The position numbers were made by a program, and so were the translations under genes. This document shows, piece after piece, positions 21,470-34,986 of a stretch of 64,000 nt of DNA. This DNA is from Ricinus communis. Lineage: Eukaryota > Streptophyta > Magnoliopsida > Malpighiales > Euphorbiaceae. The stretch covers positions 16,792,216 to 16,856,215 of the forward strand of contig NC_063261.1 of assembly GCF_019578655.1 (NCBI RefSeq), given 5' to 3'. Each line of letters opens with the position of its first letter. Within the stretch, counting starts at the first letter, position 1. Below the pieces are notes generated by a model that worked only from the letters and a program-made list of their open reading frames with translations, had not been told where the DNA came from and did no database searches.

Positions 21470-24400
21470 TTATAGCTTTCTATGAATAGATGCGATATCT
21501 CTTACACCCTGTGATGGAACTGGCTGCTCCCTGATGCGGGATATAAGGATGGAAAGTTGATCGGTGGCAATCTCCAGCCTTTCTTTTGATTTGGCAGATT
21601 CATTTATAAGAGTTGATACCATATTTTGCAACAACTGCATTCTTTCTCCGTGACCATTTGGAGCACTGTGAAGTAGCTTTCCAGGGGATGTGCTGATCCG
21701 ACGCCATCGTATGGGGAGATATCTTTCTGGGATCTGAAAACAGTTTCCAGTGGAAAGAACTCGAAGAGCATGTCGGCAGAGTATTCCAGAGAACTCAAAC
21801 TGATGACAACTGCAACTAATGATGCCTTCCCTGGGAACCCAATATACTTTCCGGCCTCCCTCGAGTTTCGTATGATGTCTGACAAGAAAGCCGTCTTCCA
21901 TCTGGAATGATGCATAGTGGGCAGCCAAAACCAGTTGTTCTTGGAGCTTAGAGAATGCATATGGTGTAAGGACTGAAGCAGCATGGGATTCCATAGGTGC
22001 ACCTGTTTTGAGGGATATGTTTTGGAGGTTCTGCTGCATTGTTTGCTGTTCGGCAGCTTGATCTTTAAAATCCACAGCAACAGCAACCTGCTTGCGAAAC
22101 TGAGTCAAAAACAGAGAGAAGCCTTTCTTTCTAAAAAGTAGATAAAATTAAACTCTCCTCAGCAGCAGAAAGACCTCAAATTTACCAGGAGGAGAGCTGG
22201 AAACATATTTCTTACCCAACTAGCAATCCAAGAGACGTCCAAATTACAAAACATCATACCATCAATAAGGAAGAAGAAAATACAAATAAGCATGGATTCA
22301 CAACTGAAACAACAATTTTGACAGTAACAATGATAGAAAGAGTATAATTTTAAACCTGAAATGAGCTAAAAGAGGATAGTTAAATCCTGCCTTGCTTACA
22401 AGTTGAACCCATATAACAATAAAAATTTCAGGCTTTCCTGGGTTATTGAGTGATGGTAACTTTGGTAGGTTGAAGTTTGAACCCAACCAAAAAGCCTCTG
22501 GTATCATGTTTGATCCAACTCTCCTGTTGTTCAATTGAGTACTGGTTAAGGTGTCACAACGAATCCCAACCATTTGTCAACAATTGGGTTCCTTCCCGTG
22601 TTTAATATCAAAAATATGCACCTACAAGCATTCCATGGGAGATCGCAGAAAGCCTAAAACTTAATTTTTCATGCTATAATTTTTTTTCCTTCATCAGGTT
22701 TTCTACAAATAACATCATATGTATCACTAACCAAAGCCTAAAACTTAATTTTCTATACTATTAATTTTTTTTTCTTCACCAGGTTTTCTACAAATAGCAT
22801 CATATCATCCATTACCAAAAATAAAATAAGATCATGTCCCATTTGCTGGTGTGGCAAAAACTTTTTGGTAAACAAATAAATCTGACATCAAAATTGGAGC
22901 ACTGGTGAAAATATGTCATGTTGAATTAGAAATGAAACTCAATCTGACTCTGATTTGACAGAAAAAGCAAGAAAACGTACTTGTTCAACAAAGTGTGCAA
23001 GCCGTGTTTGTGCATTCAGAAATCGTTGGATAAAAGCATTAATTGATTTTGAATGCCCAGCTGCGTTCATTCCTGCAAGGAAATGGCTTCTCAAGTATGG
23101 TAACGCCCAATGAGTGCGCAAGGCATACAAGTTGACAATGTGCCTGTTATTGTGCATCCCATACGAATCAACCATGTCCCTCCAACCCAGTTCGAAGTCC
23201 TCTATTGACTCCAGGTTATACAGTCGGTGGAACTCTGCCTTCCACTCGTTATAACGTTCTCCTAGAACAGCGTTAAACCACGATGGAAACTTTCCCACAA
23301 TCATCCACATACAAAGTGCATGTTTTGTTGTTGGCATCTCCAATTCTATTGCTTCTTTAAGGCACGAATTTTGGTCAGTTGAAATCGTTTGTGGAGCCTT
23401 CCCATTCATGAACCCTAAGAATGCCTTTATATAAACAGCATATCACAGAACAGCAAAGTAAATTTAATGCCATGGAGTTCTTTGTGACAGAATTTGTGCA
23501 TGCATGCTTGTGGGTGTGTGTGTGGATGGAGGTCCCTGAGGATCATTATGAATTATAAAGCCATATCAAGACAGGAGGCTCATCCACAACTATTTAATGG
23601 TGCTTATATTCATGACAAGTGACAATAATAAGTCTAACAGGTAATTGTCAGTGACTATTAGGCCAACTCAACATCTCTAAGTTTGAACATAATTCACAGA
23701 TCCAAGTTATTACCACATCCATATAACATATCCACCGTCTTATAGTGAATTTTTGCCAGATCCGACCGCCTAAAAGTTTCTGATGTACCACATTAAATTC
23801 CCTCATATTATTAGTTTCTACTAGTCAGATTCAGGATCCACCCTGCCTCCACTTTCCTTTTGCTTCTAGCTACAGCTAAACAGATTTTTTTAACGTCCAA
23901 TTACACATAGCTGACTATTCTGTAAGGATAATAATTAGCTCAAACAAAATTACAAGGTGGTAACTGTTAAGGAGAGAGTACTTCCACTGTTTTACCTTCA
24001 ATGCCCATGATAATGTCCTCAAAGTTTCCTCTTGTAAGAGCACACAGCCAAAGAAACAAGGCATACCATAGTTATTAACTCCAACCCATATCCCAATAGG
24101 CATGTCAAATGCAGTCAAGCGATGCGTTGTATCAAACACCACTGCATCACCAAAGATATCATACGACTGAATTGACGACGCATATGACCAAGCTATATTC
24201 TCCAACCTGTTGTTTGAATCAAGTGTGTATTCATATTTAAAGTTGGGGTCCTTCTCTTTTATGTTTCTGCACATTCTTAATAAGTCTATGCTCTCATCTT
24301 CTGGATCTAATTTCCTGAAGGACTGAAGCAAATTCCTCACATCCTTCTCAGTGAATGGTAAATATCCTGGCTCTACACATTTTTCAAGCTCCATGAGCCT

Positions 24401-24985
24401 CATCATTTGCTGCACTGAAATTCCTGTTTTGGCAAACATGAGGATTCTGCTCTTATCTGTATCTGATATGGTTCGATATGCAGGAAGGAAGCGGACTTGG
24501 TTTTGTTCTAGGAGTTCATGATTATGGTGGTTTGCAAAACCAGTGACACGCCATTCTGGCGCCCCTAACTCTGTGGTTTTACTTATTCTCATATATGCTT
24601 GACATCCACACCGAGAGGACTTTCTATTCCTTTGAGGTTTATTTTCGCTTGAGGTTTTGACAGGGGTGTTCCCAGCACGGTGGCAGACAAAATAACGTCT
24701 GGTGAGTCCTTTGCCAACCCCATCTTTTCCTTCTGTGCGATGACGGCGGATTGAGAACCCACATCGCTTTGCAAATTCACTATAGAATTCATAAGCTGCA
24801 TCATGGGTAGCAAATCTCTGCCCAATATATGGAATTGCATCGTTAGTAGTTTCAAGTGATAGTCTGGTTTCATCAGGTGATTCCTCTGCGCTACTGGTAT
24901 CATCCAAAGACAGAGATCGTTGGTCCGATGGATCATCATACACCATGAGCATCTGTCCGTCCTCTTCAGACATCATGTTTCTCAT
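21470..24985 (-). CDS. FRS11: FAR1-related sequence 11 protein (FRS11), three coding exons
   Basis: The minus-strand exons are 24985-23996, 23424-22981 and 22087-21470, giving 683 residues with every junction between codons. Domains in order: an acidic N-terminus; a FAR1 (WRKY-GCM1-like) zinc-binding DNA-binding domain at about residues 50-170; a Mutator-like transposase-derived region with DAVVFDTTH and ISTDQN around the positions of the catalytic acids; a SWIM zinc finger (CSCHQFEFSGILCRH); and a C-terminal coiled coil (about 45 residues). Length and order match Arabidopsis FRS11. Family members (FHY3, FAR1) are nuclear transcription factors domesticated from MULE transposases and act in light and developmental signalling. 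The first ATG in the exon is 24985-24983; ATGs at 24976 and 24973 are equally plausible starts. A TTG in frame at 25021 lies before a likely 3' splice site (TGGTCCAG) and was not used. Confidence 0.94.
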
Positions 24986-25012
24986 TAATCTATGTGAGGT
25001 CAACTTAAATCC

Positions 25013-27560
25013 CTGGACCAATATGCCAACAGCATAAGCTTTCTATTCTAATGCCCGTACATAAATGAATGCATCATATAATAACAAAAACCAACATAAT
25101 TCTGCCAGTGTGCAACTATACAATGCCACTAGTAGCCTAGCAGAAAGAGGCAAAGTCATAGATTATAGTTGTCATAACAGTGAATATGGCCATAAAAAAA
25201 TATTCTCGTCTTTGAAAGCTAACATTATCAATGCTGATATCCTGTCTTAAAATGGTTTCCTATATGCAGATGTAGTAAATGAAGATGATGATAATAATAG
25301 TAATAATAGTAATAATAATAATAATAACAACAACAACAACAGCAACAACAACAACAATAATAATAATAATAATAATAATGGATAACCAATAAAATATACA
25401 ACTTTGCCTTGCGATAAATACATGTTTCATGATTTCCAACACAATAAGTTGAAAATATGACCTTGTTCAACAAAGAAGCATGCTAGAGAGCAACTAACAA
25501 TTAACAAAAAATGATCCATTTGTCTACTCAAATGTATTACCACATTGTACCTTTGGTGTTAGTTTATTTCATAGTTTTCTGATTCATAGTTCCTATAATC
25601 TTGAGATGGCAATTGAAACCTATGGTCCTGATAGCAATATGACCTATGCTGTTTTTGCAATTTTTTGGAGGGAATGCAACAAACACAAAGTACTCATCTG
25701 CAGAACACATCCAATCCCCTCACCAGATGTTCATATGACAACAAGAATATGACTAGGATCACCTTTTATTGTGAGATTATTTTTTTCCTCAGTCTTTATT
25801 TACTTCTATGAAATTCAGTTGGTTTTCTGGATTTTTTTTTTTTGGCCTTGCCATACTCCTTAGTTTCCTTTCAATGGCATTTCGTACGCCTTAATACCCA
25901 ACATGTCCTCAGAAAAGAAAATGACAAACAAAGGCTAGTGGTGTGCAGGGGGGACTTAATTGGCTGGCTTGCATTATTTTTTTACTTTTTTTCTGTTTCC
26001 TAGTATCCATTTACCATAAGCTATATCAAAGCTTGAGGAGTGTACTGGATCTTAAAGTTTCTTGGAAATGAATAGCTTTCAAGGAGAGTAGAACATTCGA
26101 ATAAAAGAAAAAGTGTGTTTTGCAGTTAAATAGTAAAATTCAAGTCACTAAACAATTTGCATTTGGCATATCAATCAAGTTATAGAAGTATCACCGCCAA
26201 CAACATACTACCTAGATAATCAAATTGAATTACACAACCATGCAGTTTTTCAACATTTAAAAACAAAACCAGCAGATTCAGCTGAGAAAGTTTGTCAAGC
26301 TTCAATTCCTCATAATCCATATAAACTAAACCAGGATAGAGATTAACTGAGAAACAAACAAATCCGACATATCAAATGGTATCACAAGGAGCAAACTTAT
26401 ACAAAATTCATGCTATTCATGCATGCAAGTACATATACATTGAATTGAAAGATTGAAAAATGGATAAATTGGCATCATTATTGACATATATTAACACGAA
26501 TAACCATGTCATGTATGCAATTTTCTTAGCTTTTAGAAATAAATTACTCAATTTTGGTACAGTTTTCATTTGTTTCCTAAGCTATTCATGACTACCTTAC
26601 CAAGTCCTTCTATTCACCACCCAAATAAATTTCCAGAAATCAGCTTTCCAGTTCTCATTTCAGTCAAAGCAATTCACATTATATCTTTGGCATAGAAAGT
26701 TATTTAAAGCTGCAAAGAATGTCTACATTACAACTATCAAAACATTCAAACAGTCGTACTGGCATTCTTTGGAATAAGTCAATTCAAGAGTTCAATTCAA
26801 TTAAACTCTTGCAAAATCATGTAGCATGATTTCATTTTTGTAAAATTTAAAATGTGATCTTTGTTTCTTTCTTTACTTTTCTGAAGTTGAAAGAATTAAA
26901 TTCTTGCAGCTTTTTCCTTTTCAAATATGATAAAGGACTAAATAGAATACAATTGAATTGAATCCTTGCATCTTTAGACTTTCCAAACACACTCATAATG
27001 AGCATCAAAAATTCATTCTTGATTATACTTCTTCACCCAAAGAAATAGCATTTCAATCTCAGATACTCCACTGCATGGAATCACACTACTCTATTGCACT
27101 GCATTTCTGCATTTCCTACAGAAAGACATTAAATGAAACAGAAATTTTCCATTTCTTTTTCACTCGATTCCACACATATACATACAGAGCTACACTGAAT
27201 TCATATCAATCCAGGAAAATAGAAATAATTGCCCAACCCAATCCAAATCAAACATAACTCAAGTCATTCAAAAATAAACATAGAATTTACTTGCATTCAA
27301 AAATTATACGTATAAAATAACAAGAATTTGTGAGCTCAATTTTAGCCTAATTATATAAAAGAGAAAAACATAATAAAAAGTAATTTTTACAGAAAGGGAA
27401 AAGAAGTACCAATTTAATCAATCAAGGATCCATTGGTGTAAAAACAGGTATGAAACTACTGAAGTCTTTTTTTTTTTTCTTGAGAGGACCAGCCCTAATT
27501 TGCGCAGGGAGGTGAATTGGACCCTGCGCACCTTTGTTATCGTACGCCGTCTTTGTTTGT
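25013..27560 (-). other. 5' UTR intron and promoter side of FRS11; compound trinucleotide repeat
   Basis: A 3' splice site at about 25013 (minus TGGTCCAG before GGATTT) implies a leader intron. A candidate first exon lies near 27415-27560, ending in TTG|GTACTTC; this is not proven. In between, 25281-25380 is a compound (AAT)n/(AAC)n/(AAT)n microsatellite. Open frames across it code only runs of Tyr, Ile or Val and are not genes. The rest shows no coding signal. Confidence 0.45.
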
Positions 27561-27739
27561 AGTTCCAATCAGATTTATTTGAAATGGGTCGGATACGGAC
27601 GTAGACCAAACCAAACACCATGCTTATTTGAAAACGACGTCATTTACTTTTATAACGCACGTATATCTTTTTTCACTTACAAGGGAAAAGGTTTACCTCC
27701 TTTCAAAATTGAATCTAACCGAATTGAAAGTTAAATAAA

Positions 27740-28860
27740 TAAAATTTCTGGAGATTTAAACAAAACTTGATCAATTGAATTAAATAGAAGTGAAATATTT
27801 TGATTTGTTTTAATTTTTCAATTTTTATTTCTAAAATTTATAATTAATTTTTTAATATTTTTACTTTTTAATATTTATTTTATAAATAATACTCATATAC
27901 ATAAATACCAATACTATAAGTTAATTAAATAACATAAATATAACTAAATATATTAATATGATTTATAACTCTGTTAAATCATAAATTTTTTATTCAATTA
28001 TATTCGTGCATTTAATTTAGTTTTTAGTTTTAGTTTTAGTTTGATTACATTCACTCGCTTTTTAACAACTTTTACTCTTTTTCTTAGCATTAATTTATTC
28101 TAGCATTGATAAAAGAATAATGAGTATTTTTAGTATTTTATATTTTATTTTATTAATAAATTTTGAATGAGTTTAATTTTTAAAATTTAAATTTAAATTC
28201 TATTAAACGACTTAAAACCAACTCAACTACAACCAATAAAATATATAATTAATTATTTTAATATCTTTGATCTTTATCATAATACTAGTAAATTTTTTAT
28301 TCTTAACGATAAATTATATCATTTTTTAACAAAATTAATTATTATTCAATTTTATAAGTTTTTTTATTAGTCAATCGATATTTTTATCTAAAATACAAAT
28401 TATATCCTTATAAATAGAGGAACCCTATCTCTCAATTCTATCAAATCGCACTAATAGCTTCCTCTGTTTTTAATACTTAACTTTAATATTCTCCTAAGAA
28501 ATCCTAAAATAATTAATCTAAATTTTTATTTATTAAGAAATTAAAATAATAATTTAAAATTTTATTAGAGGAATATTAATCATTTTTATACATAAAAATA
28601 AATTATCTATTTTAATATTTAAAGGATAAAGTTTAGTAATTTATAAATTACTAAAAGAATTTAAAAATATTACCTTACATAAAATTGTATGAAATAGTTC
28701 ATAAGATAATATTTTTATAAATAGTCAAGTTCTTAACTATTAAGTTAAATAAAAAAAATTATAAATTAATAATATATTTTATTCTTTAAAAATATAAAAA
28801 AATTTAGAAGAGTTTAGTAAAGATAAATTGATATTTTAATTTCGGTTAACATTTTATTTT
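27740..28860. other. AT-rich intergenic DNA
   Basis: Very AT-rich with TTTTAGTTTTAG-type runs near 28020. I see no gene, RNA or clear repeat boundary in it. Confidence 0.5.
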
Positions 28861-28872
28861 TAATTTGACAGT

Positions 28873-29330
28873 GTGTATGCACATTTAAAACACGTTAAGG
28901 AATATTTATGGAGGTGATAATGAATATTCAAACATTATAAATATAAATATCATCACAATATACAACAAAAGATAAGCTAAGAAACATTTTTTTGATAGAT
29001 AAATAAACATGAAAGACAATGTGTATGCACATTTTAAAACATGTTAATAAATATTTATGGTGGTGTAAATGAACATTCATATATTATAAATATAAATATC
29101 ATCATAACACAGTAAAATATAAGCTAATAATTTTTTTTTTAATTGATAACAACACAGTAAAAGATAAGCTAATAAATATTTTTTTGATAAATAAATGAAC
29201 ATAAAAGATAGTGTGCATACACATTTCAAAACATGTTAATGAATATTTATGAAGGTGTTAATGAACATTCAAATATTATAAATATAAATATCATCACAAT
29301 ACAGCAAAAGATAAGCTAATGAACAATATC
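28873..29330 (+). repeat. three imperfect tandem units of about 150-190 bp
   Basis: Units start with GTGTATGCACATTT (28873), GTGTATGCACATTTTAAAAC (29021) and GTGTGCATACACATTTC (29211). Each continues with a TTAATGAATATTTATG-like block, AATGAACATTCA, TATTATAAATATAAATATCA, CAGYAAAAGATAAGCTAA and a TTTTTTTGATARATAAAT block. The middle unit is longer because of an internal duplication of the AAGATAAGCTAATAA block. Non-coding. It adjoins the transposon relic at 29.4-30.1 kb and may be part of it. Confidence 0.75.
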
Positions 29331-29394
29331 GTTTAAGCTATTGAATATTTTAACTTCTAAGAATTAATAATATTTAAAAAATAATTTTTACCAG

Positions 29395-30126
29395 TAAGAA
29401 AGTGACAGGTCCACAAAAAAAAGATATTGGGTTCTTCTTCCAATCTTCTACAGAATGCACCAAGCTGGGTGTAACAACACCAATTCATCTATTTTATTTT
29501 CTATTCTTCAATGAGAGAGTACTAGATCTTGAAGTTGCATTGCATGTTCTGGAACCCCTTTATCATAGAAGAGACAATGAAAACAATAAAGTCTCGTTTG
29601 AATTCATCTCCATAATCTCCTCTGTTTATCATTTCTTTTGAAATTTTACTTATGATAGGACCTTCGGTTGTCATATTACATCTTAATCTTCAATTTTCTA
29701 GCAGTTGATTGTAACTTTCACTTTTTACCGTCTTGCTTGCTTCATGAATTGTTATATTTCCACAAGAAAGATTCATTGTAGATACAACATCTTTTTCGTT
29801 CACTGCAAGTTCACCTCCTTGCAATTTTATTGCGCATATACAATGGTTGAAATTTTTTATGAGAAATTTAGTTAATTTTGCATCACATTCTGATAATTTA
29901 AAAAGCTACTCTCTTGCTGTTTGCATTTCTCTTCTCTTTGTGGAGTTGTAGGATTACATTTACTCATATATTTTGAAAGCGGTTCATTTCATGTGGCACT
30001 AGTTTCAATTGGAGCAGCTTTCTTTTGCTTTTTTTGCAGATGATTTATTCTCTTCTTCTCTAGCTTTTCTTTTCTTTGGTTTAGGAGTATGCTTTGTTTG
30101 TATTTTTTTTATCATGATCTGCATTA
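29395..30126 (-). pseudogene. decayed transposon reading frame (plant transposon type often linked to Ulp1 proteases)
   Basis: Read minus from about 30126, a basic start (MQIMIKKIQ..., then KPKKRKAREEE) is followed by fragments that resemble plant transposon-associated proteins: a KLQGGELAVNEKDV stretch, a DFIVFIVSSMIKG stretch and an LEEEP...FFCGPVTF end. Stops and frame changes occur throughout. I recognise the general pattern (the WC..., GP... layout found in DUF-type proteins of MULE/Ulp1-carrying elements) but cannot name the family with certainty. Repeats of AATGAACA on one side and GTTCATT on the other (30184-30470) may be its subterminal arms. Confidence 0.4.
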
Positions 30127-30486
30127 AAATAAAAATTATTATGTTAATCTGTAATCATTTAGAATAAAAATTAAATAGGAAAATGTTCATTCAATGTATA
30201 ATAATCATTATGCTATATACATAATATAATTGTTCATTTTACATTTTGCAGTACGATGAATATTCATTGCATAAATATACAATATTCATACAAGAATAAT
30301 AGTATTGTTCATTTAAAATCCATAAAATGTTCAAAAAAATTAGTACAAACTTGTTCATTTCGGAGATAATACCTAAATAGCATGAATGATTACATTCAAT
30401 ATAAATGAACATTAGTGATTCAGTAATATCCATCATAAATAACATTAATATTCATTATATATGAAAATATTGTTCAAAGAAAATAA

Positions 30487-33410
30487 TATAAATTTATATA
30501 TATATATATATATATATATAGTTTTTCTCCTAATTATTTTTAGATTCATCCTCAAAGACCCTAATTTAAAATTTCATCTTTATAATCCTCTATCTCATTT
30601 TAGGAGATGATAATCCAAACAACATAAATGAATATAAAAATATAAAATAATTATAATCGTTAGTTTTTTAAATCATATAATGAAAATCCAAACTGCATAT
30701 TCAAATGAATATCAGTGATTCAGGAAATGTATCTTTCATTGCAACAGAAATCTTAAAAATATGAAACTTACATCTTATCTGTTATTGAATAGACTTCTCT
30801 AAGTGTTGAATTTTAATTAATAGAACAACTCTTGATCTAAGAGAGGATTATATATTATTATCTAAGTTATGAATTTGAATCAACTGTCGTTAGTGGAGAG
30901 AAAAGTGAGTTTATATACCGATTAAATAGGAAGTGATGTTTGAGGAGATCGTGATTTCTGTTATAAAGATATGTTCATTTATTTATTTTTTTAATTTAAA
31001 GTTAAATTTTTGCGTGTTTGAATGGTAAAAAGTTATTGATATAAGACATGTGAAATATGCTGATATTCTTAGCTAAAAGTGTAGGACTTTATGTTTTTAC
31101 AGTGTGTTTTAAAATGCGTTTTTGGATTTAATGAAACGCACGTTTCATTAGTTGTTGCCACCAGTTACATAAACCGGGATCCATGTTATAATAATTGCTT
31201 ATAATTTAATCTAAATTGTTGAAAAAGAAAGTTAACACTCTTAATAAAAGGCCAATCAAAATTATCCAAAACAAATATATCATAACAAAAGATAAATTAA
31301 TAAAATAAAAGGGAATTATGAAATGCATTATAAATCCAATCCTTTTAATCAAATCCACCTTCTTTACAACTCATATACATCATCATTATAATAATACTCT
31401 TCCAATAATGTCAAAAATGATGTCAGCTGTTAGTCACGCATTTGAACACCTTCGTCACATCATTCATGCAAAAGGCTGAATTTAATATGCTTAATTATTA
31501 CAATTTATAAAAAGAATTTAAAAGTCAATAAAACCAACGGATAAGGAAGTAATCTAATTAATAAATTCATAATTTTTAATAATGAAAATTTAGATTTTTA
31601 ATTATTTATCATGAATATTAAATTTGGATAAAGAATTTCACATAAGAAATATATGTATTTTATTGTAATAATAAAATATTAATGTTTATTCTAAATTATT
31701 TCACAAGAATTTCACAACTCGCATTATAATTAAGCAAAGAATTTTTTTATAAAAATATTAAACACGTGGAAGCACGATTTGGATAACTTCACCACTACTT
31801 TGCCTACATTCTGCCGTATATCTCTCTCGCATGTTCTTTTGCTTCCTAAGTTTAATTTTTATCCTCAAGTTGAACAAAACAAGAACATACTTTCTAAATT
31901 ATTAAAAAGAAACAAAAGACATAGAAACCGACCAACCCTTTCTGTTTTGTTCTTTACTTTCTCATCTCCAACTATGTTTTTTAACAATATCAATAATATG
32001 AAGAAGATGAAAGTTATTTTTTAAAAGAAAAATGAATATTCGATTGGTAATTTTTATTTATAAAAACAAAAAAACTTTACGTTTAAAATTTCTCATGTTA
32101 TTTACCAGTTTTAATTAGGGTTTTATTTTCGGTACAGTAGTTTTCATTTTATTAAGTTTGTGATAAATAAATTTAAATTTTATTAACGATGAATGGTTTT
32201 TCAAGTAACAAGAGTGTTTACTTTTGAAAGTGAGAGATTTCATATTTGAAATTTTTCCTCCCTAAATAGATTTACCCTTTTATGACAAGTGTAAAGTCCT
32301 TATTACTCTTATTGTGTATTCTAAGACTTATCGACTCTAAAAGAATGGTGGGTGATTTTGTTTTGTAACATGTAAACAACTTGGGCTTTTCTATTTGGCT
32401 CTTGCTTGCCATTTACATCATCCTTTTTAGCCACCAGAGAGGAGATTCACTTTTCCTTATAACTCTTTCTTGAGTTTGTTTTCTCTCATCCATTTTCTTT
32501 CTAGTTCGGGCGTCTTTCCTTCTTGTAATCACAAAGTGCTTCTATTTTTCTTTAATAAAAAAATATTATTTGTTTTTCCTTTTGGGTATCTAGTTCTAAA
32601 TTGTAACTTACAAAAAAAAAGTATATTCCTTTTAATTAAAATCAAGGGACTATGCACTATAAACGAATAAGACATTCTCGCGAGGGATGAAGAGAAAACC
32701 CTAATTAATATGGCATCATTTTTGTGCCAATACTTCTTATATGTCTTTTTCTATTTTAGTTAGTGGATATGACCTTTACAATTTTTTTATTAAGTAATAA
32801 TATAGAGAAATTTTTAAATAAATTCAATCTACTACATCATCTGTTATATTTCGGATTTGAAATAATAAAATAAAGAATTTTTTTATGATGATATTTAAAT
32901 TTTAATATGAGATTCAAACATAATGAATAAATATTTATATAAAATAAATAGAGTGATTTATGGATTTTTGCTAATCTAATCTAGATATATGTTTCTATTT
33001 ATATTAAAATTGATATAATTTTTTAACATAAATAATGATATATTGTTGAAATAAATTAGGATACATGAGAGATAAAAGGAGTCTTTTTAGTGCCTAAAGA
33101 ACATTCTAAAATTGTCTGTTCTTACTAATAAAAAAAACTCTTCTTCTTTCTTAGCATTCATAAAAGATATATCAGTATCAGTCTTTTAAAAATAATTTTT
33201 TTGAGACGGAACACATTTTTTTATTACGATAGCATACATAGTTAGGCTTATTGTGTTTTCTGTTTATAATTATTTTACATCAAATCAATAAATAAATATT
33301 TATATTAATTAATTTTAAATAAATATATATATATCAATTATTTAATATTAAAATATTAAATCATTCGCCCGTATCATTAAGCTATTGGAGAGGGTACACA
33401 TACCTATAAT
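30487..33410. other. AT-rich intergenic DNA with a (TA)n run
   Basis: A (TA)n microsatellite lies at about 30496-30521. Short open frames near 31779-32024 and 32470-32670 are low-complexity and match nothing I recognise. No gene supported. Confidence 0.5.
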
Positions 33411-33870
33411 ATATAGATAAGAATTAGCTTTGCCAAGAAGAGAAGAGAGAAGGCATAGGATTGGAGAAAGGCTAATAGCTATATTGCAATAGAGGTATAG
33501 AAACCAATATACAGATCATGCAAAGATATGGTGACCAATAATTATAGGAGGCACATGGAGAAGGCAGGCTTGCTGGTAGAAGTAGAAAGTCTTCATCTCC
33601 AAAATCTGACTTCATATGTAAACAATGCAAAAGGAGATCTAAGTACTATAGTGCTTACATAAGACATATTTTTGAAGCTTACCTCAGTACCACCAATGAA
33701 GGCTTCCATGAATTACATCTACAAGTTTCAGACAAAACTCCCTTATAGCTCCCTTTGTCTTTCATTTGGCTTTTTACAATTTGGTCCTTTTGCAGTTTTG
33801 CTATATAAGTAAATCAGCTAGGAGACTCTAAAAATGTCATCTTAATCAACATGGTCATAAGGAGATTTGC
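33411..33870. other. island of more balanced base composition, unassigned
   Basis: This block is visibly less AT-rich than its flanks. On the minus strand there is a TATATAG box near 33800 and a short 36-codon frame starting MEAFIGGTE at about 33711. It could be a non-coding transcript, a conserved regulatory block or a relic of a gene. No hairpin resembling a plant miRNA precursor was found. Confidence 0.25.
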
Positions 33871-34980
33871 TTACATACTTAAAATGGTTAGTAACTTAAT
33901 TAGTATTCATATATCATATATTAATAATTAAAATGGGTTTAAAATTTGTATAAAAATTAAAGGGAAGAAGAAGAAGAAGAAGGAAGTTATTGTTATAAAA
34001 AAGAAATGAAATGTGATAGATTTTTTAATTATGAACTACAAATCTAAACCAACTAGGCAATAACTAAATATGATAATGGCCCAAAACAAAAAGTCTACTT
34101 CATGTGATGCTATACTTACAAACCAACAATTAAAATTTATCATCTAATTAGGACTTATCAACTAACACGTTCTCTAAAATTTAATATTATATAATTTTAT
34201 TTTTTTAATAATTTTAAGTAGAATTACAATAAAAATAGATATTTTATAGTTAAATAGTTTTAATTCAAAAAATTCAATCATTTTTAATATGATTAGTTAT
34301 TATTTTTATATTATTTATATTTAATATTATAGATTAAAATTTAGTAATTATTAATTTTATTATTTTGATTGGAAAAACGGAATAAAAAAATTATTAATAA
34401 AATAAAATTATTTAAGTTGAAACTATTAAGATTTAATTTATATTATTAAATTTAAATAATATGGTAATATTTTATCAAAACAAATGTAGCGAGTGATTTA
34501 TCTTTGTCTCATTATATTTTATTATCCAAAATAATATATATATTAAAATTGTAAGAGACTGACGTTTTTATACTCGTCCTCAAAATTATTAGAGTTTCAG
34601 TCAAAACACAAACAAGTGGAAGTGGTGGGGCCTATTCTCCTGTCTTTACTGGAACCGAATGACGACGTGCAAATAAGACGAAGCGAGTATCGGAAATATA
34701 ATACTCGCGCGAGTTGAACGAATATATGTTTCTTACTTCCCTCCCTTCTACTGCCCTACAGTCGCATGTTGTTTCGTTAAAAAGTCCAAATCTTTATCTG
34801 TTATTTAATTGACCTTTTTTTTTTTGGGGAAAAGAAAAAACAATGAAATTCAATTCGGAAAGTGGTGGTAGCCACGACCATGAACCAATTTCGGTTTTGC
34901 CAGTCTGGCTCTGGCCTGCTTCACATACGCCACCGTTTTAATCCTTTAAGACAGTTTGGTTTCTTTTAATAGGAAAATAA

Positions 34981-34986
34981 TATAAA
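34981..34986 (+). promoter_or_regulatory. TATA box of the DUF707 gene
   Basis: TATAAA lies 205 bp upstream of the DUF707 start codon. It is followed by a T/C-rich leader typical of a plant 5' UTR and preceded by a less AT-rich promoter block (34610-34760). Position fits transcription starting at about 35010-35020. Confidence 0.55.

Noticed and set aside
24986..25021. N-terminal extension of FRS11 from a TTG codon
   Set aside because: Not an ATG, and a 3' splice site lies between it and the first ATG.
25228..25473. Open frames coding long Tyr, Cys, Ile or Val runs
   Set aside because: Translation of the compound AAT/AAC microsatellite.
33700..33760. Partial match to miR477 (AAGGCTTCCA) and miR159/319-like GGGAGCT motifs
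   Set aside because: No complementary arm giving a miRNA-type hairpin was found nearby, and the matches are only about 10 bases.
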